From NCBI GenBank assembly GCA_003952965.2, contig CM025856.1, positions 9,486,421 to 9,550,420 of the forward strand: 64,000 nt of DNA, read 5' to 3'. A program made the position numbers and the translations under genes. This stretch comes from Morella rubra. Taxonomy: Eukaryota > Streptophyta > Magnoliopsida > Fagales > Myricaceae. The first letter of the stretch is position 1. Each line of letters begins with the position of its first letter. The notes under the pieces were generated by a model. That model was not told the DNA's origin and searched no databases. It worked only from the letters and a program-made list of their open reading frames with translations. This document shows, one piece after another, positions 31,001-42,111 of the stretch.

Positions 31001-31467
31001 AAGTCAAGGGGAAATTTGACTCGAAACCCGAAAAGTCAGTGAGTATACAAATATGTTACATGGGCTAGGCTTTTCTCATAATAGATGTTTGTCTATATGA
31101 CCTAACCCATTTCTTATCTCTTTTCTTTCTCTTTTAGTCTAAATTTTTTTATTTTATCTCAATCTTTTTTTTAAAGTCGAGCCACATATACGTAACGTAA
31201 TTCATATAGCTGTCGTTTATACGGGGTTTAATCACTAAGTGCAAGCATTAACAGCTTTTGGGATGGTAAAAAGAGACATGTTGAAAAGAACCACGCATGG
31301 GAGCATAAATATATGAATAATGTCGCTTTTCTTTATTAAGAGATAGTACAACGAATAAGTCAAAGAATAGATCTACTACTTGATTCTACCGCCTAAAATG
31401 TTCTTTTTTTTTTTTTTTTCTAATTTACTGCCTAGTATATTCAATTAACGTGTTACATCATCATCGC

Positions 31468-32424
31468 TCAGACCAAAGTGGAACAAGTTTGGGTAGACGG
31501 GTCGAAGAGCGCCGGAAGCAAGAATTTCCTTCCATTCGCACCGTTTGCATTGTAGCTAGCACCAGTTGTGCGGTCCACCAAGAGGTCTCCAGCATAGCCA
31601 GGGTATGCCCCCTTCCCATATACACCAGGACAAGCCGATGCAGCTTCGAGTGGAGCATCCTTTGGACCCTGGAAGTAGCCATTTCCGAATGGGTTCGTAG
31701 CTGTGCCGGCTAAGAGGCTAGCTAGGTTGATGACCATGCCGTCAAGACCCACGTCGTTGTTGGGTGCAACCAGAGGTGGGCTCTGGGGTCCGTAGATGGG
31801 CTGATGGAAAGGCCACGCGCATTGCCCCGGGCACTGAGTCTCCGAGTTGCCGACCCAAATGTAGGCAAAGCTGTAACTCTTGCCGTTAATGGCTGCACCC
31901 TTTGAAGATCCATGGGTACCACATTTGCTTTGGCAGAACCCTTCCACCGTCACGTCAGCCGAAGTGAGCACCACGTTAATGGCATTTCTCTGGCCTCCCT
32001 TCGATGCCAACTCTACTATTTGCTTATTGGATAGAGATTTGCCCAAAGTGTATTTCTCATCGACAATCTGGGTACCCAATGAGAGTACGAGACCGGAGTT
32101 CTTCTTGGAGTTGATGAGGAGGTAGTATTTCTCAGTGCTTTTCCACCACTCGGCAACCGAGGGTTGGGCCATTTTGGGGGTAGAAGTGGAGAGGGATGTA
32201 ATGAAATCAGAGACGATAGCTTGCTGGGATGGCTTAAATTTGCCGTACCAGATTAGATTGACGGAAAATTTTCCGGTAAGAAGAGGGCCCTTGTGGTATT
32301 GGAAGAGCAGAGGCTGTTGGGTCTCATCTGACCCGGTGAGTCTCCTCGCTGCAAAGCTGAAATGGAGGAGGGAGATTACCAGGAGTAGCTGCAGAAATAG
32401 GCGTGGGAATGCTAAAGAGGCCAT
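31468..32424 (-). CDS. EXORDIUM-like / phosphate-induced protein 1 (PHI-1) family, complete
   Basis: Secreted apoplastic protein of the EXORDIUM family, known in plants for links to brassinosteroid- and carbon-dependent growth. Single exon, 318 residues, as is usual for the family. A signal peptide (about 1-25, leucine-rich, ending FSFA) precedes the mature protein. The PHI-1 domain fills the rest: [20 protein letters not shown] near 44-63, [13 protein letters not shown] near 89-101, a Cys pair in [10 protein letters not shown], and the conserved C-terminal region with [19 protein letters not shown]. It lies between the two SUMO genes on the same strand but is itself single. The start is fixed by the signal peptide and an upstream TATA box. 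Nothing is broken. Which EXO/EXL paralogue it is cannot be told by eye. Confidence 0.95.
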   Translation of the reverse strand: MASLAFPRLFLQLLLVISLLHFSFAARRLTGSDETQQPLLFQYHKGPLLTGKFSVNLIWYGKFKPSQQAIVSDFITSLSTSTPKMAQPSVAEWWKSTEKYYLLINSKKNSGLVLSLGTQIVDEKYTLGKSLSNKQIVELASKGGQRNAINVVLTSADVTVEGFCQSKCGTHGSSKGAAINGKSYSFAYIWVGNSETQCPGQCAWPFHQPIYGPQSPPLVAPNNDVGLDGMVINLASLLAGTATNPFGNGYFQGPKDAPLEAASACPGVYGKGAYPGYAGDLLVDRTTGASYNANGANGRKFLLPALFDPSTQTCSTLV

Positions 32425-33257
32425 GATAAATTGCAGGATCGAAATCTTAGTGAGGGTTAGTTACCAGAAGGTAGGAAGAAAAGAATGATGTGTTGAAGTT
32501 GTGATTGTGGAGAGGAAGAATTGGGATTATATAGTGGTTAGGTGCGACGGGGAAGCAGCTACGAGGAAGTGAGGCTTTTTGCATTGGCAATTGGACAGTC
32601 ACCTTCCAGCTGTGGCCTGTGATAAACGCGTCATTTTCAAATTAATTGGTGCGCGGCGGAGTCTTTGGTTTCAATCAATTTTTTTCTTTTTTCTTTTTTC
32701 AAGCGGTTTCAATCAATATTTAAGTGCATGATCTTCCAATTGTGTTCAAGCCAAAAGAACTAAGAAGATAAGTCTGACTTGTTAAGCAAGAGATATATAT
32801 AAAGTTCTGCTTGAAAGTGTTCGAAAGGTGGGACACTTTTTCTTTTTTTCTAAGTTAAAAAGAGGAGTCATTGTGGAATGTTGTGCTCGAATCACTTGCC
32901 TTCAAAAAAACAAAATAATAATAATTAAATAGAAGCATATAAAATTTATTAAAATTCGAACCCCAGAAATACTTTTCATAGACTTTATTACTAAGTCATC
33001 ACCTCAAGACCGAAAGGTGAGACAAGAGAGTTGCAACTCGCGAGCGCAGGTTGGAAATGGACGGTGCTTAGTGGTAGCTTGGATGACACGCACAATGTCA
33101 CGGACTTAGTTCACGTGTGGAAGCGGGTGGGCCAGTGGCGGACTTTTTTCTAAGCTATATCTCTGGATTTGAGCAAGTAATGGGCGGTTAGAACTTTAAT
33201 CGGTAGCGCAGAGTCAGGGTGCACAGGCTGTAGCTGGTGGGATGTGTACGTGTAAAT
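32425..33257. other. Promoter side of the EXORDIUM-like gene
   Basis: No gene. The first 130 bases are the gene's 5' UTR and core promoter. Beyond about 32650 the DNA is AT-rich with simple T-rich runs, and it ends in the motif shared with 29885-29930. Confidence 0.4.
32526..32534 (-). promoter_or_regulatory. TATA box of the EXORDIUM-like gene
   Basis: CTATATAAT on the minus strand, about 105 bases upstream of the start codon, a normal spacing for a plant core promoter with a short 5' UTR. Confidence 0.6.
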
Positions 33258-34575
33258 AGGCATGTAAACGAGTTGAGTCTAGACTAGCAGTGAGTCATCT
33301 AACATATACGGCGTTTGTTTATCCAATTTTTTTAGAGTCTAAAATTTTCACCACACTAAATATATTTCACAAACTCTAATAAACTTCACACTTTTACACA
33401 TACATTTCACACTTTTCACAAATCCAAAAAACTTCAACAATCAAAAGATTCTCAAAATTTTGAGAATATTCCTCAAAATTTCGGTAAACAAACGCCCCCA
33501 AAAGTTGAATTCGACTGGAGCTCAAAAATCTTTGTCCAAACTTGTTTCGGCTCGCTAAATTTTAAATAAATTCGATCTCTTCGAGCTTGACTCCAAATGG
33601 ATACAAAACAAACAAACGAGCTCCAGCTCGGCTCGACTTCAAGCTTTTTTTTATAAAGAAAAAAAAAGCTAGAAATAATCTTTTCAAGACTTGAGATTAC
33701 CATACATAATTTTAATTTGTGATTATCACAAGTAATAATTAAATGATTTAATCTAGTATTGATTAAAATAAACAATAATATGTACTAATAACCAATTGAA
33801 GTGCTCTAGAAAATAACAGGGTATTTTCTATTCTATGCATTTAGGGTTTCACAAAAAATATAGATATATATAGCCTGTAAAACATCAATATCATAATTAT
33901 ATGGTAATGAAAACACCTTTACCCCTAATCAGGCATTCAAAAAATACTACAAGCCAATACTTTTTCTACTAACTCATGAGTATACATCAAACATAATCAA
34001 GAACACTTAGTAAAATAAGTAATTTTTTATACTTATATATACAAAAGTGACACATACATATATGCATTTTATAACATAACTTAACATGATAATATCATAA
34101 AAATTTAATATAAACTATAACATATGCATATACACAGTATGTGTAACATAAGTAAATAGGCTCTATAGGTATATAAATGTTAATAATTGCTAAATATAAG
34201 TAATAGTATATACCTAGACATACTCACAACAATAATAAAGATATACAAGTGTACTATCATAGGTACAAATATTATAGGTTACATATATAACTGTAAGTAT
34301 ATGACTATATTTATAGATATATATTTTTATTTACATATATTTTTTTAATACGAACTTTTATATGAGCTGAAATGAGCCGAGTCAAGCTTTATACGAGCTT
34401 TGTTTACAAGCCTAAATCGAGTCAAGCGGTATTTAATAGAGTTTGACTCGTTTAATAATTGAAGTAAAAATTTTGTTCGAACTCAGCTCTTTTATTAAAC
34501 AATCCAAGCTTGACTCTAGCTTATACGAGTCGAGTTCAAGTTGTTCATGAATAACTTGGTTTATTTGCAGCCTTA
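33258..34575. mobile_element. hAT-like non-coding element, interrupted by a MITE
   Basis: Both ends are rich in GAGCTCGACTCG-like sequence in opposite orientations (AAACGAGTTGAGTC near 33265; GAGTCGAGTTCAAG near 34526), and the middle is very AT-rich. Such GAGCTCG-rich termini are common in plant hAT-type non-autonomous elements. A smaller element has inserted near the left end (33310-33496). Boundaries are approximate and no target duplication was found. Confidence 0.45.
33310..33496. mobile_element. MITE with GGCGTTTGTTTA ends
   Basis: A 187-bp element. The left end reads GGCGTTTGTTTATCC and the right end, inverted, GGCGTTTGTTTACCG: 13 of 15 terminal bases match. The interior is AT-rich with AAATTTT boxes. 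It lies inside the larger GAGCTCG-ended element and so inserted later. Confidence 0.8.
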
Positions 34576-35067
34576 TATCCCACCTACCACTCTCTCTAAA
34601 ATCGTTGCCTACTTATCTTTTCTCCCTAACTACTATCTCATTCGACCCCCACGGCCCCATACGTCCGCACCCAAAAGAATAATGTCCTTGGACCTCAGGT
34701 TCTCACTATTGTTTTTTGGTAAACTTTTTTTTCTTTTGGTAAACTTTTTAACAATTTAAGGTGTTTGATTGTTAAAATATTGGGGTTAGAATGTTGAAGT
34801 TGGTGAAAAAGTGAAGAGAGATGATTTAAATGAATTTTTTATATTTATTTAGAGTGAAAAGTGATGATTTGAGGGGGAGGGAGATAATTTTGTGTAATTG
34901 TTTTATTAGGGCCAAAATTTTGGAGGCTTTTGGAGGCTCGTTGACATGGACTCGAAAATATTGAAATGAATGGAATACTCTACATGTATTTATGAAGAAA
35001 ATTTCTAGTAAACTCTATTGCATGCACAATTAAGGTTTGCCCGAAGTGACCTTCTCACTTTTGGCTT

Positions 35068-35076
35068 GTCGTTGGT
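35068..35076. repeat. Left 9-bp target-site duplication of the 462-bp element
   Basis: GTCGTTGGT, repeated exactly at 35539-35547 on the other side of the element. Confidence 0.85.
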
Positions 35077-35538
35077 AATGGCGGAACCAGGACTTAAGTT
35101 AAGGGGGGGGGGCAAACTCCCAAGGCGAAATGACAAAAAAAATTTTTCTTAGTAATGCAAAAAGTGTCTTAAATTGATAGATAACTTCATGAAGGACTAC
35201 CAGTCCAATGAAACTTCATCCTCAATATAAACTGAGCTTGTTCTATTTGTATACAGAAACTTGAATGTCTCTCTTTAGAAATTTATAGAAAATCTAAAGT
35301 TCGACTAATTATAGGTAATGAATGATATACAATGGACTTACACTGAAGAAAACTGGAACAAATTTTAATTTGCTACGTAGAAAAGCTAGGTTTTAGATGT
35401 TGGGGTGGGTCCAATTGGGGGCAGGCTGAGGACAAATACATGTAAAAAAAATAAAAAATGACATGACATAACTGAGGGGCCAAGGGGGGGGGGGGGGGGG
35501 GCAGCCGCCGGGCTTGCCCCCCCTTGCGTACACCACTG
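35077..35538. mobile_element. Short non-autonomous DNA transposon with 9-bp TSD, related to the 28-kb element
   Basis: A 462-bp element flanked by the perfect 9-bp repeat GTCGTTGGT. The left 100 bases align by eye with the left end of the 1559-bp element: both have GGTGGAACCAGG or GGCGGAACCAGG, then a G run, then GCGAAATGACAA, a T-rich run and TAATGC. The right end reads inward CAGTGGTGTACGCAAGGGGG. It contains a run of 18 G (35484-35501). No coding capacity. The 9-bp TSD points to the Mutator superfamily. Confidence 0.75.
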
Positions 35539-36068
35539 GTCGTTGGTCTTAGGATGAAATCTCGACGAGTACTATAGAGTTGGTTTAATTTTGCTAAAAA
35601 AAAAATAATTATCGTCTTTGTGTTGTATATGCCACTCTAGACAAACTAAAATTTTAACCCCCAAAATTTTATCATAATTACAAAAATTTTATATCTCCTC
35701 ACTTTTTCACTAAATTTTTTCATTTTTTCACCAACTCCTATATCCAAAATTTCAACTACAAAAAAATTTTGCTTCCAAACACCATGTTATATTTTTATTA
35801 ATAATGTGGCACCGAAAACCGAAGTTCAACTTTAGCATCCAGTTATTGAATTGCAAAAGCTCTTAGCAAGAGATCGAGCAACATACTCCAGGAAAAAGTC
35901 TTTAGCTTCTTACAGATGTCTGCTACAAATCTTTGCCTTGACTTACAAAATGTGTTTAAATTCTCCTAACACTTGGCCCTGCCTAACCCATATATATCAC
36001 CTGAACCATGCATTGAACTTCACCGTAGAGCAGTGAGAACTAGCTTTCACCGGACAAGCAGCATCGAT

Positions 36069-36946
36069 CTAAGCAGTTGTTGCTCCACCAATTTGGTGCG
36101 TCATTGCATCAATCTCATCACCATCCTCCATTCCCAGCTGAGAAAAAGAAAAGACAAGTGTGAGAAAAATATACATGCATTCCTGATTCCCCACGTATCT
36201 GTCAAGTACTATTGCTGCATGTGCATGGAAGAGTTATGAGACCTCATCAGGAGTCTCCTCTTCTCGGAGAAGACGGCCATCAAACAAGAAAACAATTGCA
36301 TGACGCTCCATAGACAGCCGATCACAATATGCATTCATAAGCTTTTTCAGCTGTGTGCTTCTTTTGATCCTGAACAAGACATGATAACCAGCCTACAATC
36401 AAATACACGTTAGCCATTTATTTGGGCCACCACACGGAAATTTAGTCACATGCATGTCAAGTACACCTTCAGCATGTAACAAGCCAATCATAAATAAAGG
36501 AAAATATACCAACCAAAAGATTGCACCAGAAACTGCAAATTCCATTAGGAGACTCAAACAATCGGGCACATAAAAACACCAAAACATATCAGAAGTACGT
36601 ACGTACGTACGTACAAGCTGGATTGTATTTCCACATATAAGAAGCCATGAAGTACCCGTTTATACTCGAGACGTTCCTTCATTTTCTCATTAACCAAGCC
36701 AAAGTTTCCACCAAAAAAACAAAGCAGAATCATAATCTCCAAAGCAACAAACAAATATCCTGACAATCATATCCACGGAACTGTAACAAGCCACTTAAAA
36801 AATGGAAAACAAAGTCAAAAAGCTCAATAATAGAACCATTTTTTAGGAAAGTAATACACCTTGCTATTGACTTTGAGGTTGATGAAGGCCGCCTGATCTT
36901 TAGGCTTCTTCTCCTCCTTTGGCTGCAAGTTCGTCACCCCGGACAT
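36069..36946 (-). CDS. Second SUMO gene, diverged tandem duplicate, 3 exons
   Basis: Minus-strand exons 36946-36860, 36392-36243 and 36137-36069 have 29, 50 and 22 codons plus stop, giving 101 residues and the same exon lengths as the first SUMO gene except for the tail. The reading frame and splice sites are intact. Compared with copy 1 the core [18 protein letters not shown] is unchanged, but flanking residues differ: DGNEVFF is [17 protein letters not shown] is [21 protein letters not shown] is [19 protein letters not shown] is LGMEDGDE, and the C-terminus is QIGG-ATTA rather than QTGG-ITS. The diglycine is kept, so processing and conjugation remain possible. Intron 1 is shorter (467 bp) and holds a GTAC repeat. 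It could be a functional divergent SUMO or an early pseudogene; the open frame favours the former. Confidence 0.85.
36596..36614. repeat. (GTAC)n microsatellite in SUMO copy 2 intron 1
   Basis: Nearly five perfect units of the self-complementary tetranucleotide, absent at the corresponding place in intron 1 of SUMO copy 1, where the sequence reads AGAAGTACAAGG. Confidence 0.85.
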
Positions 36947-37078
36947 GATCTTCTTCCTCTCTTTCTGTGTTAAAAAAAAAAAAAAAAAGAGCTTTGGATT
37001 TTGTTTTGGTTTTGGGCTTAGCACGAAATATCGATTTAAATACGAATCTGGTTTTTCTTTTCTGCAAACTTCTTTTTC

Positions 37079-37700
37079 AACGTAACAGCGAAATTCGTTG
37101 AATCCTTTTCTTTTTACGTACTTTTATAAACGTTTTAAGCAGATTAATAACAACGTACGACTCACGAGTTGAAATTCAGTTCATCGACCTTTTGGCTTCG
37201 TTTTCTTGTTCTTTTTCTTTTTCCCCAGGGTAGCGGATTTTCGTCTTTTGTGTGGGTAGCGAAATTCGTTGAATCCTTTTCTTTTTACGTACTTCTATAA
37301 ACATTTTAAGCAGATTAATAACAACGTACGACTCACAAGCCGAAATTCAGTTCACCGGCCTTTTGCTTCGTTTTCTTGTTCTTTTTCTCGGAGTAGCGGA
37401 TTTTCGTCTTTTGTGTGGGCAGCGAAATTCGTTGAATCCTTTTCTTTTTACGTACTTCCATAAACGTTTTAGGATTTTGTTTGCTCTAAAATTTTACTCA
37501 TCAAATGCATTTATAAACTCTAATAAACTTCACATTTTTATACATATATCTTTATTTTTAATAAATTTTAACATTTAAAAAATTTTAAAATACTAAAATT
37601 TTGTAAACAAACGAACATGTTTTTTTTTTTTTTTTTTTTTTCTTTTCTTTTTCTTTTTTCCCGGGGTAGCGGATTTTCGTCTTTTGTGTGGGCTGCCCTT
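37079..37700. repeat. Local repeats in the 5' flank of SUMO copy 2
   Basis: A unit of about 170 bases containing GCGAAATTCGTTGAATCCTT, ACGTACTTCTATAAAC and GTAGCGGATTTTCGTCTTTT occurs at about 37088-37257 and 37258-37421. A third copy begins at 37422 and is broken near 37472 by an AT-rich MITE-like block (to about 37620), after which its remaining GTAGCGGATTTTCGTC part continues near 37664. The repeats lie directly before the promoter block shared with SUMO copy 1. Confidence 0.85.
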
Positions 37701-37832
37701 TCTGATTTGTCATTTCACCGACGGTTTTCGTCACTCTGATTGGACTATCTGCGAGAGGAAGCAATAGGATGAGTACACGTCAGTTTACTAGGAAGAACAT
37801 GAGCCCCATTTCTTCTTTTACTTTAATTTCGA

Positions 37833-37891
37833 GGCCCACTAGGTTGCCGAAAAAACATTAGAAGGCCCATTTCCTTTCAACCATTTGGGCC
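37833..37891 (-). promoter_or_regulatory. Site II (GGCCCA/TGGGCC) cluster upstream of SUMO copy 2
   Basis: GGCCCA at 37833-37838 and 37864-37869 and TGGGCC at 37886-37891 lie in a block homologous to 27340-27600 upstream of SUMO copy 1. In this copy the local repeat block separates them from the gene, so they are now about 900 bases from the start codon instead of about 400. Confidence 0.45.
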
Positions 37892-37919
37892 ACAACTTTG
37901 CAAAACAAGGGGGTGAACT

Positions 37920-39204
37920 CGGAGTGCTTGATTTGTTAGATTAAAGAGGGGGAATCTACGAAATGATAGGGAATGGAGGCTTTACACAAATCTAATTTGA
38001 ATTTCTGGTTCCTTGGATAAATATAAAAAATATTATCCACCTTAAACTTCCAGGGTGCACGGTGAGAAGGGGAAATAGTAGCTGTGCTTTCGCTTTTCTG
38101 GATAGTAGTAAATTGGAGGAGATTTTGAATGAACCATAGAAAGCTACCCATACCCAAAAAGTAATGGCTACTCCAAATTTCCAAAAAAAAAAAAAAAAAT
38201 GATGTGCATTTGCATTGCTTCTTAATGGAGAAGCTTCTTTCTTTCTTTTTCTAAGCAATTCAGTGAAGTTTTAGACTCTGTTTGTTTTGTTGTATTTTAC
38301 TTTATATAAAGTTCTTTTCATACTTTCGATTATTTATGAAACCTCGTAAAATACAGACAATCGAAACATAATTCAGTCAACCTTAAAACTCACCTCCACT
38401 TTTTTTAAAGTGGTTTACTTTCTGAAACTATTGAATCTTCTTTCTTGACATGCTTCTTCCAATCTTAAGGATGGCCAAAAGATCCATCGACCTGACCTCC
38501 CAACACAAAACCATTCTGGTTTAACCTGTACTGGTCAAGTTAACCTGAAACCAAATCATTCAAAAGAATCCGACTCCAATGGTTTTAGCTTTTTTCAATG
38601 TTAGGGTTAGGGTTAGGGTCGGATTTGAAACATGAACCCGAGAAAAATTAGGTTCATGTTTGGGTCTTTAACCTGAAATCAAAGCATTCAAAGAAACTCG
38701 ACCCTAACGATTCTAGCTTTGTTTCGGTCGGAGTCAGATTTTGAAATATGAACCCGAGAAAAATCAAGTTCGTGTTGGGTCTCTAACCCGAAACTAAAAC
38801 TTCAAAGGAACCTGACCCCAATTTTAACTTTTTTTTAGGATCGGGGTTGAATTTTGAAATATGAACTTCAAAAAATATTGAAAAAAACTTTCAATAATAT
38901 ATTTGATGTAACAACTAAACACCAAAAATTATATTACTTTACTGAAACATAAAGCATTTGAAACTACTTTACAAAAAAAAAAAAAGTGCTTTACTTCGAA
39001 ACAAACCGAGCCTTAACTATTTAAGTTCTCCTAACAGTAAAAGGGAATATATCAACAATGAAAATATGTTGGTGTTTTATTCACTACTTACCCTAAAAAA
39101 CATAATATGGTTTTCATTGGCTCAAAAACAGTGCAAGGAAAATAATATTGAATATGTATTTATGAATAACAAATTTTCTCCCGAGTATATGGAATTCATT
39201 TGAC
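37920..39204. other. Intergenic, low-complexity DNA
   Basis: No gene. Around 38470-38860 a degenerate repeat of about 110 bases recurs, with words such as TTTGAAATATGAACCCGAGA and AACCTGAAAC-like text. It contains three TTAGGG units near 38601-38618, which I do not read as telomeric. The rest is AT-rich. Confidence 0.4.
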
Positions 39205-42111
39205 CAGGGGTGAAGCCAGTGGCTGGTGGCCCTCCTAAGTAGGGGTGCTTATTTTTACCCGCGTGACGGTTTTAACCGCTAAAACCGCCACCGCTACCAG
39301 TACCATAACTGGTAAGGCGGTTATTGTGTCTTAGCGGCGGTGGCGGTATCAAATATTGATTCCGTTAATTTGTGGTGACGTGTGCGATTTTCGCCAAACC
39401 GTCACCTACACTACGTAACCCCCTAGTTGAGACTTGAGATGATTATTGATTATGTGATATACTTTTGTTTTGTTGGAATATTTTAGTTGGTTTATGTCAC
39501 ATTGTTGACATTTTATTGACTTTAGTCTTTATGTTTGAATATAATATTATGTTGGACTTTTGGACAGCTTATTATATTTGTTATGATTATTAATGATTAT
39601 ATATTATGTTTGAATATTATGATATTTGTTCCATTTGATATGTGTGAGTCTAAAATAACAACCCAAGAGGGGGGTGTGAATTGGTTTATCAAAAACGTCT
39701 TCCCTTTTTAGTAAAATGTAGATCTGAAAAATATACTATTTCTACAAATACAAGAGCAGATCTGAATATGCTTAATGCTTCTTAATAAGAAGAACAATAA
39801 ATCATAAAGCATAAATCTCCACAAGTATGAATATGTACTGAAACGTAAGAGAGATAGAGTTAGAGAGATGACACTGTATTTTAGGTATCGGCACCAACAC
39901 TTGCCTACGTCACCCCCAAGGCTATTTGACTTCCTTGGGCTTCCTTCACTATTCTCCAAATAGCAAATACACCTTAGCTTCCTGGGTGCTAAGGAACCTT
40001 TACAAAGCGTTTTTCGAGCTCACACTTTAACTCTCTCACAAATCCCAAAACCAAGGGATTTCTTCTACTCTCACAAGTAGGACAAGTGTTTACCCAACAC
40101 TCCTCACAAATCCCAAAACCCAAGGATTTCTTCTACCCTCACGAGTAGGACAAGTGTTCACCCAACACTTAAGTGTTTTACAAATAATGGGTACAATAAG
40201 AATGAATGCAAGCTGTGGAATGGCTCTCTAAGCCGAATTAGCAAATGAAAAGCTCAATAAAGTGCAAGAAGACAAGATTCTTGAATGAAACCTAAAGTTT
40301 GGCAAGTAGGAGCACAAGCTTTCTTGGTAGGTGCCTTCCTCTTTTTCAAAGCACTTTCTCTCTCTAGAAGTTAGGGCACGATTGATTGCAAGTGTGCTGT
40401 CTCTTCTTCAAGAAACTTCTCTCTCTTTGGAGGCTAGATCGTCAAGATAAGCACGAGAAGAAGATTTAACAATGGGAGCTTTGATCTTGGAGGAATCAGC
40501 AAATGAAATCTTTGGATCTTGGCTTTTTCTCTCTCTAGATGTTGCGATATGATCGAGCTTTCTCTCTCCATCTCGTTCTTCTTATAGCCCCTAGGTCTTC
40601 AACGGTCATCAAGTGGCTTCATTTTACCGTTGGAGGGTTTAAAAGACTTTTTGAAACATTTTGGATCTGTTCCAGGATTTCTGCATATAACAATGTGTGT
40701 TGATACATTAAACACATTAGAATGTGTTTTCTCTCGGGAGACAGTGCAATGTGTCGACACATAGTCTTCAATGTGTCGACACATTGAAAACTTAGTCTGA
40801 AAATGCTGTCACAGTGAATTTTTACATTTTGGAGTTGGGCTCTCGGTGTGAGTGCAATGTGTCACACTTCCAAAACTTAGTAAAAAAAAAAAAAACATTT
40901 TGAATGACCTAAAAACAAACTCTCGGAAGTAGTTCAATGTGTCGACAGGTGGTGACACTTCCAACACTTAGACAAAAAATTGTTTTTTCTCAGCAACTAC
41001 TTCAATTTAATAAATAAAAAAATACTTACAATATAAAAGATGATTAATTAGCAAGTGTAATGATGATCAAGTATGCTTGGAGAGATTTTAGAATAAGGAA
41101 ACCTTGATACTCTAAAAATATAATTTTCTTGAAAGGAATTTCAATGTAAAAACTAAAAGACTTGAACGAGTATGAAAACTTTGTTATCATCAAAATCAAA
41201 ATGGATTGTTTGTAAGAACAACCTTGGGCTAACAATATTATTGATTATATAATTGTATGAAAATTTAAAAACATATAGATATTTGAATATTATATTTTAA
41301 TTGCTTATATATAGATCATTATGAGGGCATAATGGCATTGGTAAAAAATCCAAAGAAACAGCCCAAAACAGTGAAAAAAATGAAAAAAAAAAAAAAACTA
41401 TTTTTTTTTTGCCTACGGTTATATGGTTTAAGCGCGGTTACTGTTACTATTAATATCGTCACCGGCAGAGACGGTTTTGTGCCTTACGGTGCGGTGGCGG
41501 TGTCAATTGTGATTCTGTCAATTGCGGTAACGGTGACGGTTTTCGCTAAACCGTTAACCACCCCTTCTCTCAAGTCCCAAGTCCCTAAGATTTTTTTTAA
41601 TTTAAACTTTATTTTTTAGGTTTTTGATATTGATGATGATGGGTTAGATTTTATTCGGCCCAATTACCCCTCCTATCTAAATCACGAGGAGAAAGAAAAG
41701 AAGGGTCTCTGACTCAACAGCTATCAGAAGCAGCCAACCCATCCGATGAGGGCAAATCCCTATAAAAGCACCTCACTCATCAAGCAAAGGCCAAGGGAAA
41801 AGAAAAAAAAGAAACCTCGGACATCACCGCGACGAAGACCTCTGTCTCTCCGAGGGCCAAGGGAAAAGAAGATATAAAGGGAGAAGGCGCACGGGAAAAA
41901 GGTATCTACAACCCAAGATAGACTTTTCCTGATACCTTGACCACTAGAGACTAGTATCGGAAGCCCCGCACTTCACCCTATTTTTGTGCATGGTTTCACA
42001 CCCTGATGGACTCTTCCGGCGGCCCAATGTAAGCCAAGAGGGCCCGGAGATTTTCACCTCATCAGATGCCCCAAAATAGTCCCCTAAAAGGAGCATCTAG
42101 CTTCGCCCCTG
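39205..42111. mobile_element. Nest of at least two, probably three, transposable elements
   Basis: Outer element: the left end CAGGGGTGAAGCCAG (39205) and the right end, inverted, CAGGGGCGAAGCTAG (ending 42111), differ at two of 15 bases and are flanked by CATTTGAC and TACTTGAC, an 8-bp duplication with two mismatches. Middle element: AGGGGTGCTT at 39241 and, inverted, AGGGGTGGTT ending at 41565, both followed by GACGGTTTT- and CGGTGGCGG-like hAT-style subterminal repeats; no clean target duplication. Inner block, about 39650-41235: starts near AACAACCCAAGAGGGGGG and ends near CTTGGGCTAACA, and contains repeated AATGTGTCGACACAT motifs. No transposase frame is seen in any layer. Confidence 0.55.

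Larger units (their letters stand above)
29817..31467. other. Repeat-rich DNA downstream of the EXORDIUM-like gene
   Basis: No gene. Contains the tandem repeat block at 30065-30720 and a MITE-like element at 30804-31000, both listed. A motif near 29885-29930 (GTAGCTGGTGGGATGTGTA) recurs near 33225-33250 on the other side of the EXORDIUM-like gene. The last 450 bases before the gene's stop codon are AT-rich and probably its 3' flank. Confidence 0.45.

Noticed and set aside
38601-38618. Three TTAGGG units that could suggest telomeric sequence
   Set aside because: Only three units, of the TTAGGG rather than the usual plant TTTAGGG type, inside a degenerate local repeat with GGGTCGGA words. Too short for an interstitial telomere.
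41332-41619. Open frame with long Lys run and hydrophobic segment
   Set aside because: It is the translated subterminal repeat (GGTTACTG, CGGTGGCGG) of the nested hAT-like element.
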